NCBI GenBank assembly: GCA_964572965.1
Contig: CAZNHL010000041.1
Coordinates: 1 to 39,730 of the forward strand
Reading direction: 5' to 3'
DNA from: CAZNHL01 sp964572965
Lineage (GTDB): Bacteria > Bacteroidota > Bacteroidia > Cytophagales > UBA9547
DNA length: 39,730 nucleotides
The notes under the pieces: generated by a model
Database searches by the model: none
What the model was told of the DNA's origin: nothing
The model's input: the letters and a program-made list of their open reading frames with translations, nothing else
Translations under genes and position numbers: made by a program
Part shown: in pieces, positions 1-7,527 of the stretch
How the letters are laid out: each line of letters opens with the position of its first letter
Numbering within the stretch: the first letter of the stretch is position 1

Positions 1-55
<55 letters not shown>

Positions 56-688
56 TTATTCTATCTTCTTAATAAGCTCTTTCTGTGAAAAAGTAATCGC
101 CCACATGCCAATCAGGTCTCCTTTTTTCTTATTGAATACAGGTTTCTCTTTATAAGTATTGGTAAGGTAGCTGAAGTTTTCGTCACTTAAGTCTTTGCCC
201 TTTTCTCCGTGGCAGGAAGCGCATACAGGTTTGTCAAGTACTATTGCCTTGCAGTAGATCCAGTAGCCGTTTTTCAGGTCCTGAACGTTGTCTTCAAAAG
301 CGATTTTATTTTCAGCATTGTATAAATAGGCATCGAATAATGCGTATTCCGGAGCTGTTTTAGTTTGCATTATATTGGCATCAATTCTTCTGATGTCGGC
401 TTTAAAGTCTTTTATTAAAGTATCGGTGATTGGGTAAAAGCTCACTTTACACTGTTTTGCCAGTGTCATGAAATCTTTTGTTTTCAGACTTTTGACCATG
501 TTATCTTCCAAAGCATTACTGATTGTATCTACCACGATACCACCGATTTCATAAGCTTTGTCAGAGATTTTTCCGTCAGTTACCTGGCGTACACGGAAAT
601 CACCCATTTCCTGTTTGAATTTCTTTGTGTCCAGTTTTTCTCTGCCACAGGCAAACAAAGCCAACAAAAGCCATACACTGTATTTCAT
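56..688 (-). CDS. DUF3365/Tll0287-like c-type heme lipoprotein
   Basis: About 210 residues. The N-terminus has a short hydrophobic stretch ending in a lipobox (LFAC, Cys near residue 14), so the protein is probably a lipid-anchored periplasmic or outer-membrane protein. Near residue 156 there is a CASCH motif, the CxxCH signature for covalent c-type heme attachment. The Trp-Ala-Ile-Thr-Phe segment near the C-terminus and the overall plan match the DUF3365 (Tll0287-like) family, PAS-like heme proteins thought to sense redox state or small ligands. The reading frame can start at a GTG at 691, but the ATG at 688 gives the cleaner signal peptide and is used here. It lies 85 bp downstream of the LytTR regulator on the same strand, so it could be co-transcribed with the two-component pair. 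Family assignment is fairly secure; the ligand is unknown. Confidence 0.8.
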   Translation of the reverse strand: MKYSVWLLLALFACGREKLDTKKFKQEMGDFRVRQVTDGKISDKAYEIGGIVVDTISNALEDNMVKSLKTKDFMTLAKQCKVSFYPITDTLIKDFKADIRRIDANIMQTKTAPEYALFDAYLYNAENKIAFEDNVQDLKNGYWIYCKAIVLDKPVCASCHGEKGKDLSDENFSYLTNTYKEKPVFNKKKGDLIGMWAITFSQKELIKKIE

Positions 689-773
689 CACGAGTTATTT
701 TTTACAAGTTAATAAAAATGTACCTGTTGCCGGTGAAATAAACCCGTGATCTTTTAGAATGAGGAAATACTTA

Positions 774-1520
774 TTATAAAAAATAGCCGGTTTTTTTTAA
801 CACAAGATCAAGCTTTTCAGGTGAGATGGCTATTTCATGTGTCTTGTCTACGACCAGGTATCCTCCGTCAGATTTCACATAATTGGTGATATACCGGATA
901 TTGACAATATATGATTTATGGCATCTGATAAAATCGGGAATTTCTGACAGCATATTCTCGAAACTCTTAAGGCCTTTACTGACGATTATATCTTTACCTT
1001 CTTTAAGTACGACCTTGGTATAAGCGCCTTCTGCTTCAAGAAAAAGGATATCGTCCATTTCAACAAATGAAACGGATGTCAGCGTATTGAGTCCGATTTT
1101 TTTAGGTTTATCGTTGTTTAAATTGTTTTTCAGAACTCCATAGCTGTTGGTATTGTTGCCTTTTTTTAATAGTTCAAGGGCTTTAATAATGTCTTCTCCT
1201 TCTACCGGTTTCAGCAAGTAATCTATAGCGGATAATTTGAATGCCTGTATTGCATATTTGTCATAGGCTGTCACAAATATGATTGAAAAGGTTATTTCAT
1301 CCTCATTAAAAAACTCAAGCAGTTCAAGCCCGCTGTGTCTGGGCATTTCAATGTCGAGAAAAACGATGTCGGGTTGATTTTTACGGATTGATTTTACCCC
1401 TTCAGCAAGGTCTTTGCATGAGTCAATTACCGAAACCTGATCAGGTACATAGGCCATGATCATTTCTTTCAATAGCGTGCGGGCCATTTCTTCATCATCG
1501 ATAATTATCGCTTTATACAT
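774..1520 (-). CDS. LytTR-family response regulator
   Basis: A 248-residue regulator with an N-terminal receiver and a C-terminal LytTR DNA-binding domain. The receiver has the acidic pair D8/D9, the phosphoacceptor D56 (in FLDIEMP), T84 and K104 (LLKP), so it looks fully functional. The LytTR domain occupies about residues 142-245, with the typical FIRCHKSYIVN segment. Its start codon overlaps the end of the kinase gene by 8 bp (ATGTATAA, where TAA ends the kinase), which points to translational coupling and a cognate pair. LytTR regulators bind DNA through a beta-rich domain, and in Bacteroidota they commonly pair with LytS-like kinases. Targets are not visible; the divergent T9SS gene and the heme lipoprotein are the nearest candidates. 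Confidence 0.95.
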   Translation of the reverse strand: MYKAIIIDDEEMARTLLKEMIMAYVPDQVSVIDSCKDLAEGVKSIRKNQPDIVFLDIEMPRHSGLELLEFFNEDEITFSIIFVTAYDKYAIQAFKLSAIDYLLKPVEGEDIIKALELLKKGNNTNSYGVLKNNLNNDKPKKIGLNTLTSVSFVEMDDILFLEAEGAYTKVVLKEGKDIIVSKGLKSFENMLSEIPDFIRCHKSYIVNIRYITNYVKSDGGYLVVDKTHEIAISPEKLDLVLKKTGYFL

Positions 1521-4404
1521 CTTTTACAGGAATTTTTAATGTTACTTTAGTGCCCGTGGCGTGTCCGGAAGCATCTGTTTTATCAGTTATTGTTACCGTC
1601 ACTTTATGATATTTCCCTTTATTCAACAAATCGATGCGTTTCTCATTGGCGCTTGTTGAGAATGACTTATATTTTTCGGCTTTCACTTTGGCAAACTCTC
1701 CGGCTTTCTTCCGTCCTATTCCGTTGTCTTCAATATTGACCAGAAGGTAACTGTTATCTGCTTCAAAAGTGATGTTCAGCTTTTTAATTCCTTCTTTATG
1801 CAGTAAACCGTGTTTAATAGCATTTTCGGCAAAAGGCTGAATAATCATCGATGGAATTTCCAATGTTCTGCCGGTGTCTCCGGTATTGTTGAATGAGAAG
1901 GTGTATTCAAGCTCTTCTTTAAAGCGCATTTTTTCCAGATCCAGATATAATGTCAATGCTTCAATTTCTTCTTCAAGCGTTACCTTTTCTTTATCCGACA
2001 TTTCCAGGATCATACGTGTCAGTTTCGAAAATTTAGCAAGGTAGCTGCTTGCTTTCAGTTTGTCGTTAATGAAGATATAGGCCTGTATTGTATTTAATGC
2101 ATTGTAGAAAAAATGAGGGTTCATTTGTGCTCTGATGGATACAAGTATTGATTTGTTCAGGTTCTGTTCCAGCACTATTTTCTCATTCTGCTCTTGTAGT
2201 TTTTTGGTTTTCACAAAAAGAAGCCTTCTGTAAAACAAATAGCTGATCAGGTATACAGGTAGTGTGCATAACATATAAAACCACCACTGCTGCCAGAAGG
2301 GTTTTGCTATCATGAACGCAAAATTTTCACTCAATGATTTATCGGCTAGCTTAAAAGAAACGGTGTATTTCCCGGGTGAAAGAGACGGGAAATTGATGGT
2401 CCGGACTTCTCCCGATATTTTTTCCCATTCGCCATCGTTGAGCTTATAGTATAATGTGTTTTTATTATAGTGTCCAAAGTCAAGAATGGAAAAATTAAAA
2501 GCGATATTGTTTTTGTCTGCGTCGAACGAATGCAAGGTTTTTAAGCTTACCCGGCTGTCATTTACAGTGATGTAGTTCAGATGGAATAAAGGTGGAGGGG
2601 CGGTGTCAAATGAACTGGTGCTTAGTTCTGTAATACCATAGGTTGTGGCCAGGTATATTTTCCCGTTTTTGCTTTCTATGTCTGTTACTTCTGCGGGATT
2701 CAGTAAATGGTTCAGTCTGCTTATAAGCTTGGTTTGAAGATCATATCTCAGAATAAACTCATTGTTGATAAGATAGAGGTTCTCTCCCTTGAGTTTCATC
2801 CACTTAATTGTGTTGAACGGGACTCTCAGTTTTTCATTAAGTAACTCAAAAGAGAGATCGGGTCTGACTAAAAAGAGGTTACCATCTGAGCTCAATGAAT
2901 AAAGGTTTTCTCTGTGGCATTCAATGGCAGAGGCGTAAGCCCTTTTTTTATTAATAAGGATTTCCCGGATGGTGTCGGGATAAATGGCATAAAGCCCGAT
3001 GTTGGTAGCACAAAACAATGTATTTTTTGAAGGATCATATGCTACTGATTTGGCACGTACAGATTTGATTGCCATTGACAGAGAGCTGTCAGATTCATTG
3101 ATGTATTTATTAAAAGTATGGTCCCAGACTGATTTTTTTGCATAGGTTTTCAACGGATTTTTTATCAATCCGCCAAATCCGCTCACAGCTACGAAATAAT
3201 AGGAGGAGTCAACTCTGACAACGTGTTTTAATGCCAGTTCATAGTCTTTGATTTTTACCGGCTTGTTGTTAATCAGATTAAGTTTATCAGAAGCACACAT
3301 AATTAAATGGCTGTCTGAATACAGGTAATTTACTTTGAGTCTGGCCTTGTTTTCTGCAATGATACTAAAGCTGCCGGTACCTTGTTTTTCCATCAGTATT
3401 TCGCCGGATTGCGTACCTATCAGCATATTTTTACCTGAAAATGCCAGCTTATTTGCCTGATATTTATTTAAAGCAACAAGCTTATCATCAAGGTTATTAG
3501 CGAGCAGCAGTCCGCTGCCTATAGTGGTAAACCAATAGTTGTTCTGCCTGTCTTTAATAACCCCTGAGATACTTTTTCCTTTAAAGAAATAATGTGGAGC
3601 CTGAGCAGTACTGTGGTGAAGGGAATATTGATATGAGCCATCCGGAGTATGAAACCAGAAACTTTTGTCGAGATAATTGCTGGTCTGGATAAAATGCAGG
3701 TCGGGAATAGCAATGCTTTTATTAAACCTGAGTTGTTGGTCAAATAAGTACAGGGCATTACTTTCATTATGTTTAGACACTACATAAATTCCATGCTCAA
3801 AGGTATATACCTGTTTTACAGATATATTTTTATTCAGGAACCACTGATTTGTATTTACCTTGAATTGTGTGTCAATGGAATAAATTATATCATCTCCGAT
3901 AACGTAGAACCGGTTTTCATCATTGGCCGAATGCTCGATTTTTACCAGTGGCAAACTAATAGACTCAGCTAATTTCAGCGTTTTCAGATCATATACATCT
4001 ACATAACCTGTCCGGGCCACAAAGAGGTTGTTGTCAACTATGCCAAAGGGGGAGTATTGTGAGGGAATATTCTGATTTAGTTTTTTGAGCGTGTCGTTTT
4101 CCTGGTAATAGATATACCCGTCAAAATTTTCATACCATATCCGCCCGTACTTATCTTCTTTTATACAGCTTCCGGGAGTTGAGGTCAGCGATTCTGATTT
4201 GTAGGTGATAAACTCTATTCCGTCATACCTGCTCAGCCCTGCTTCGGAGGCAAGCCATAGAAAGCCCTTGCTGTCCTGAAAAATATTGTAAACAGCATCT
4301 GCAGGCAGTCCTTTAGTACTATTTATCTGTTGAGTATAGAGTTCCTGTGTTTGGGCAAAACAGGGACTTAACAGTAGTAATAATAAATGCAGTATTTTTT
4401 TCAG
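1513..4404 (-). CDS. Propeller sensor histidine kinase (Reg_prop, Y_Y_Y, LytS-type)
   Basis: About 963 residues. In order: signal peptide (KKILHLLLLLLLSPCFAQ), two-component propeller repeats (an early one has the typical GLPADAVYNIFQDSKGFLW), a Y_Y_Y Ig-like domain before the membrane, one membrane helix (WWFYMLCTLPVYLISYLFYR), a coiled linker, then a His_kinase/HATPase module. The phosphoacceptor motif is NPHFFYN (His about 764), the N box is FAENAIKHG and the G box EDNGIGR. The frame is open well past the GTG at 4020: translating upstream gives 128 more residues, including the signal peptide and the first propeller blades, so the GTG start would truncate the sensor. No ATG exists in frame. 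The frame closes upstream at a TGA near 4460, and the only sensible start is CTG at 4402-4404, directly before Lys-Lys-Ile-Leu. Start certainty is low; domain calls are strong. It overlaps the LytTR gene by 8 bp. Confidence 0.88.
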   Translation of the reverse strand: MKKILHLLLLLLSPCFAQTQELYTQQINSTKGLPADAVYNIFQDSKGFLWLASEAGLSRYDGIEFITYKSESLTSTPGSCIKEDKYGRIWYENFDGYIYYQENDTLKKLNQNIPSQYSPFGIVDNNLFVARTGYVDVYDLKTLKLAESISLPLVKIEHSANDENRFYVIGDDIIYSIDTQFKVNTNQWFLNKNISVKQVYTFEHGIYVVSKHNESNALYLFDQQLRFNKSIAIPDLHFIQTSNYLDKSFWFHTPDGSYQYSLHHSTAQAPHYFFKGKSISGVIKDRQNNYWFTTIGSGLLLANNLDDKLVALNKYQANKLAFSGKNMLIGTQSGEILMEKQGTGSFSIIAENKARLKVNYLYSDSHLIMCASDKLNLINNKPVKIKDYELALKHVVRVDSSYYFVAVSGFGGLIKNPLKTYAKKSVWDHTFNKYINESDSSLSMAIKSVRAKSVAYDPSKNTLFCATNIGLYAIYPDTIREILINKKRAYASAIECHRENLYSLSSDGNLFLVRPDLSFELLNEKLRVPFNTIKWMKLKGENLYLINNEFILRYDLQTKLISRLNHLLNPAEVTDIESKNGKIYLATTYGITELSTSSFDTAPPPLFHLNYITVNDSRVSLKTLHSFDADKNNIAFNFSILDFGHYNKNTLYYKLNDGEWEKISGEVRTINFPSLSPGKYTVSFKLADKSLSENFAFMIAKPFWQQWWFYMLCTLPVYLISYLFYRRLLFVKTKKLQEQNEKIVLEQNLNKSILVSIRAQMNPHFFYNALNTIQAYIFINDKLKASSYLAKFSKLTRMILEMSDKEKVTLEEEIEALTLYLDLEKMRFKEELEYTFSFNNTGDTGRTLEIPSMIIQPFAENAIKHGLLHKEGIKKLNITFEADNSYLLVNIEDNGIGRKKAGEFAKVKAEKYKSFSTSANEKRIDLLNKGKYHKVTVTITDKTDASGHATGTKVTLKIPVKDV

Positions 4405-4650
4405 GGTAAAAGAATGTGAGTTCAGCTTCGAATATAGGAGTTTAAGGCGAGTGATTCCATATCAATTTACAAACAAGGGTGATAGACTTACCAAACAGAT
4501 AGTTCAGTTTACGAAACTATTTTATAAACCCAATCAGCCTGTTCATAAAGTTAAAACAGGGTTAGATAAATCGGTGGGTTCACATGGGGAGATACCATCG
4601 TACATTGGTTTTACAGTTATTTTAAACTACTCTAAACTAACCATAATTTC

Positions 4651-6360
4651 ATGAAATCAATTTTTACCGGATTACGAAAACATGTTTTACTCCTGTTGGC
4701 CAGTTTGGCAACAGGCACAGCATTGGCACAGCACCCGACTAATGGCCTTGTGGAACGTTTTACATTTGACAATACACTAGTCGGTACCAATGGTACTACA
4801 CTAGCGGGGACAGCAGACTATGTGAATGATAGAGACGGAGCGGCCAACAGTGCTCAAAATGTAGCCGATCAGAATACTTTGTCGGCAACCTCTGCAAGTA
4901 CCCTGCCACAGGGCAATACTGCCAGAACGGTAGCTTTCTGGTACAAGAGTAATGCCAGTAACAGTAACGTGATTCACTCCTTGTTTAACTATTCGACAGG
5001 TACCAATTCTTTTAGTATTGCCTATGTTGCTGGCAACTTGGTTTTTAGCAATTCTGCTACCGATGCTACGCATGTCCATGCCTGGAGCAGCAACTGGGTT
5101 CACGTGGCAGTAAGCCACACACCTCCTTATACTATAATCCGACAAAAACCTAACCCTAATATAAACGTGCCTGGTAGTACAAAGCTCTATGTAAACGGTG
5201 CATTTGTCAAAGATGTAGCAAACATGACTTTTGCCAACAACAACTCTGTTATACGCATAGGTGCTAGTCCGGGAGGTGATCTATATAATAATTTTGCTAT
5301 TGATGATTTGCTGATTTATAACAGAGAGCTGGCTGCATCAGAAGTTACTTGTCTTGCACTTACGCATCCTGTTAATACCACACCTGTAGGGACATTTCCT
5401 CATTATCAGGCAGACCTTACTGCTTGTCTGAACAGCACTGCTACACTTTCTGCATCCGGAAATGGTACACTTAACTGGTATAATGTAGCCACCGAAGGTA
5501 CAGCTTTAGGAACAGGTACAACTTTTACCACTCCTTCTTTAACTGTTAAAACGACGTTTTATGTAGCATCTGAGGGGCCGGGTTGTACGTCTGCCCGTAC
5601 GCCTATCATAGTTGACCTTAGAGATCCCAATATGATACCTATTTCTGATGAGACACCTGTAGCCAATAAAATAATTTGTGCGGGAAGCACGACTACACTT
5701 ACAGCATTTCACATCAGTGGTGGACTTACGTGGCATGCATCAGCTAACGATGCTGTAGTACTGGAATCCGGAGAGGCCTTTACTACTCCTGTTTTAACAG
5801 CAAATACTACTTACTACCTTCAGCACAACATAACAGCACTTCCGGGCTGTTCATCGGATAGATTAGCAATTCCGGTTACAGTAAAGGCATTGCCTACCGT
5901 TAATGTAAGTGGTACAAACACTTTGACAGTTGACCAGGTTAATGCTACTTATCAGTGGCTTGACTGTGAAAATTCCAATGCTGCCATTGACGGTGAGACT
6001 TCACAAACATTTACACCTGTGAAGACCGGTTCATATGCGGTTACTGTAACGAAAGATGGTTGTGAGGCAACGGCGTCTTGTACTAATGTAGTTCTTATTC
6101 CTACAGCTCTGAATGACGATACTTATTCAGAGCAAATCGAGATATATCCTAACCCTGCATCAGATAAGTTGCTTGTCAGTAATTTACCGGAAGGCAGCAA
6201 GGTGTTGCTGATTAACCAGAACGGGCAGGTTGTTTACACAACAACAGCAAACCAGACCGATTTGAGTATTGATGTTTCCGGCTTGTCAGATGGCCTTTAT
6301 GTTATCAGAGCAGATGCTAATGGAAAACATGTTAGCAAGAAAATTTTAGTTCAGAAGTAA
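4651..6360 (+). CDS. T9SS-secreted LamG/Ig-like domain protein
   Basis: 569 residues. A signal peptide ending in TALAQ is followed by a LamG/concanavalin-like domain (about 30-230; FTFDNTL, WVHVAVSH, KLYVNGAFV, AIDDLLIYNREL), a fold that often binds carbohydrate. Next come two Ig-like segments with the patterns CLNSTATLSA...TYYVASEG and CAGSTTTLTA...TYYLQHN, common in Bacteroidota adhesins. A C-terminal sorting domain of about 80 residues follows (IEIYPNPASDKLLV ... GLYVIRADANGKHVSKKILV), the type A signal for type IX secretion and surface anchoring or release. No catalytic motif is seen, so an adhesin or binding role is inferred. It is divergent from the propeller kinase with a 246 bp shared upstream region, so that kinase/LytTR pair may control it. 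Confidence 0.9.
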   Translation: MKSIFTGLRKHVLLLLASLATGTALAQHPTNGLVERFTFDNTLVGTNGTTLAGTADYVNDRDGAANSAQNVADQNTLSATSASTLPQGNTARTVAFWYKSNASNSNVIHSLFNYSTGTNSFSIAYVAGNLVFSNSATDATHVHAWSSNWVHVAVSHTPPYTIIRQKPNPNINVPGSTKLYVNGAFVKDVANMTFANNNSVIRIGASPGGDLYNNFAIDDLLIYNRELAASEVTCLALTHPVNTTPVGTFPHYQADLTACLNSTATLSASGNGTLNWYNVATEGTALGTGTTFTTPSLTVKTTFYVASEGPGCTSARTPIIVDLRDPNMIPISDETPVANKIICAGSTTTLTAFHISGGLTWHASANDAVVLESGEAFTTPVLTANTTYYLQHNITALPGCSSDRLAIPVTVKALPTVNVSGTNTLTVDQVNATYQWLDCENSNAAIDGETSQTFTPVKTGSYAVTVTKDGCEATASCTNVVLIPTALNDDTYSEQIEIYPNPASDKLLVSNLPEGSKVLLINQNGQVVYTTTANQTDLSIDVSGLSDGLYVIRADANGKHVSKKILVQK

Positions 6361-6377
6361 TTTTTGGGATAACCAGT

Positions 6378-6414
6378 ATCAAACCTGTCCGGCTTTCAAG
6401 CTGGCAGGTTTGAT
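6378..6414 (+). terminator. Strong hairpin after the T9SS gene, possible attenuator
   Basis: Seventeen bases after the stop codon, ATCAAACCTG pairs with CAGGTTTGAT and the inner CCGGCT pairs with AGCTGG, with one bulged T, one G-T pair and a TTCA loop. That gives about 16 base pairs in all. It is not followed by a proper T tract, only TTA. The next gene's ATG lies 16 bases after the stem, so this may be a weak terminator or a hairpin limiting read-through into the downstream regulator gene. Confidence 0.7.
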
Positions 6415-6430
6415 TTATGTCATAACTTAT

Positions 6431-7075
6431 ATGGTCAGAAATGGAGGAAGGCTTAAAATTGCTATTGTGGAACGTACCTGTGAATTACAGGATACGCTTA
6501 GCTTACTTGCTGTGCCTAACGATCAGTTTGAGATATCGGGTGCTTTTGCCAATGCGGAGGAGGCTTTGGAAGAACTACCTTATGTTAATCCCGATATTTT
6601 ACTGACAGCAACCGATTTGCCGGGTATGGATGGGATAGAGATTACCCGTAAGCTGAAGCAGCTGATGCCTTCTGTAAATGTCATTATTTTCACTTCAGAT
6701 GAAAGCAGAGGAAGTGTGTACGAAGCATTTTGTGCCGGAGCCGTGGGTTATCTGATCAAGAATAAGAATAGCTGCCGGAAATATTTGGTAAGGGCTATTG
6801 AGGAAGTGGTAGCGGGAGGAGCGCCTATGAGTGCAAAAATTGCCCGGATGGTAGTTGATTCTTTTTGTCACAAAACGGTTAAAAGTCCTTTGACAGAAAG
6901 GGAAGCACAGGTAATGAGAAAACTGTGTGAAGGGAGAAGCTATAAATCTATTTCTGATTTTTTGAACATAAGCCTGGCAACTGTGAAGTATCATATCACC
7001 AATATTTATATCAAGTTGCAGGTAACCAATAAGGAAGATGCAATTGCAAGAGCAAGGAAAGAACAGTATATATAA
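6431..7075 (+). CDS. Orphan LuxR-type regulator with degenerate receiver
   Basis: 214 residues from the ATG at 6431. A TTG at 6410 is in frame but lies inside the hairpin stem and adds only seven unlikely residues. Residues 8-125 are a receiver domain and 150-214 a LuxR/NarL helix-turn-helix (LTEREAQVMRKLCEG, LNISLATVKYHITNIYIKL). The receiver is atypical: in the stretch PDILLTATDLPGMDG, Ala60 occupies the position of the phosphorylated Asp (four residues before the conserved Pro), and the acidic pair of strand 1 is E14-R15 rather than two acids. T88 and K110 are retained. Such pseudo-receivers cannot be phosphorylated in the usual way, so control by dimerisation, ligand or protein contact is inferred. 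No kinase gene adjoins it. It may be read through from the T9SS gene. Confidence 0.88.
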   Translation: MVRNGGRLKIAIVERTCELQDTLSLLAVPNDQFEISGAFANAEEALEELPYVNPDILLTATDLPGMDGIEITRKLKQLMPSVNVIIFTSDESRGSVYEAFCAGAVGYLIKNKNSCRKYLVRAIEEVVAGGAPMSAKIARMVVDSFCHKTVKSPLTEREAQVMRKLCEGRSYKSISDFLNISLATVKYHITNIYIKLQVTNKEDAIARARKEQYI

Positions 7076-7161
7076 AACAGTTGATTTGGGAATGAAAAGT
7101 AAAAAAAGGGGAGACTTATTAATTTACTTTCAGCCTAATTACAGTTTCACAAATGCTGTAC

Positions 7162-7320
7162 CTAAATTACTACTGAAACTGGTTTTGTTAAGATCAAGCC
7201 TGTTGTGCTTTTAGGATCTTCGTCTTTTTGAGCGTAAACTACTTGCAATCCTGCAAGCAGTACGAGCGTTAGTAAGCGGGTTAATAAAGAGTTTTCAGAT
7301 ATTCTTATGTTATTACACAA
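7162..7320 (-). CDS. Small exported peptide, unrecognised
   Basis: In the 450 bp between the LuxR-type gene and the DUF5916 gene, the minus strand encodes about 52 residues with a clear signal peptide (RLLTLVLLAGLQVVYA, then QKDEDPKSTTG). No ATG is in frame. TTG at 7320 is the best start, and a stop lies further upstream. After the signal peptide only about 22 residues remain (ending LILTKPVSVVI). A one-base shift near 7185-7200 would instead give the tail DLNKTSFSSNLGTAFVKL, ending at 7139, which looks more protein-like. It is therefore either a real short secreted peptide or a frameshifted remnant. I do not recognise the family, and nothing else coding is visible in this gap. Confidence 0.4.
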   Translation of the reverse strand: MCNNIRISENSLLTRLLTLVLLAGLQVVYAQKDEDPKSTTGLILTKPVSVVI

Positions 7321-7446
7321 AAGTATATGTTCATTTATCCGGCTGTACTAACCGCTATGGATAGGCAAGTAAATTTACCTCATTTACAGTCTATTAGCAT
7401 TTTTCCTGTTGCCTTAACTAATTAAGGCTAATATCAAGGTTAGAGT

Positions 7447-7477
7447 TTTGTTATATGCTATACTTTACATAATCTTG
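7447..7477 (+). promoter_or_regulatory. Candidate Bacteroidota-type promoter for the DUF5916 gene
   Basis: TTTG (7447-7450), a 19-base spacer and TAATCTTG (7470-7477) match the Bacteroidota sigma-A consensus TTTG / TAnnTTTG with one mismatch. It would start transcription roughly 45 bases before the ATG at 7528. Confidence 0.55.
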
Positions 7478-7527
7478 TACCTGGTTTATAGCATTGAAAC
7501 CAAGTATTAATCTTCTCCTGGTTATTT

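Noticed and set aside
4451..4654. 67-residue plus-strand frame before the T9SS gene
   Set aside because: No family features or signal peptide; it overlaps the T9SS start and lies in the divergent control region.
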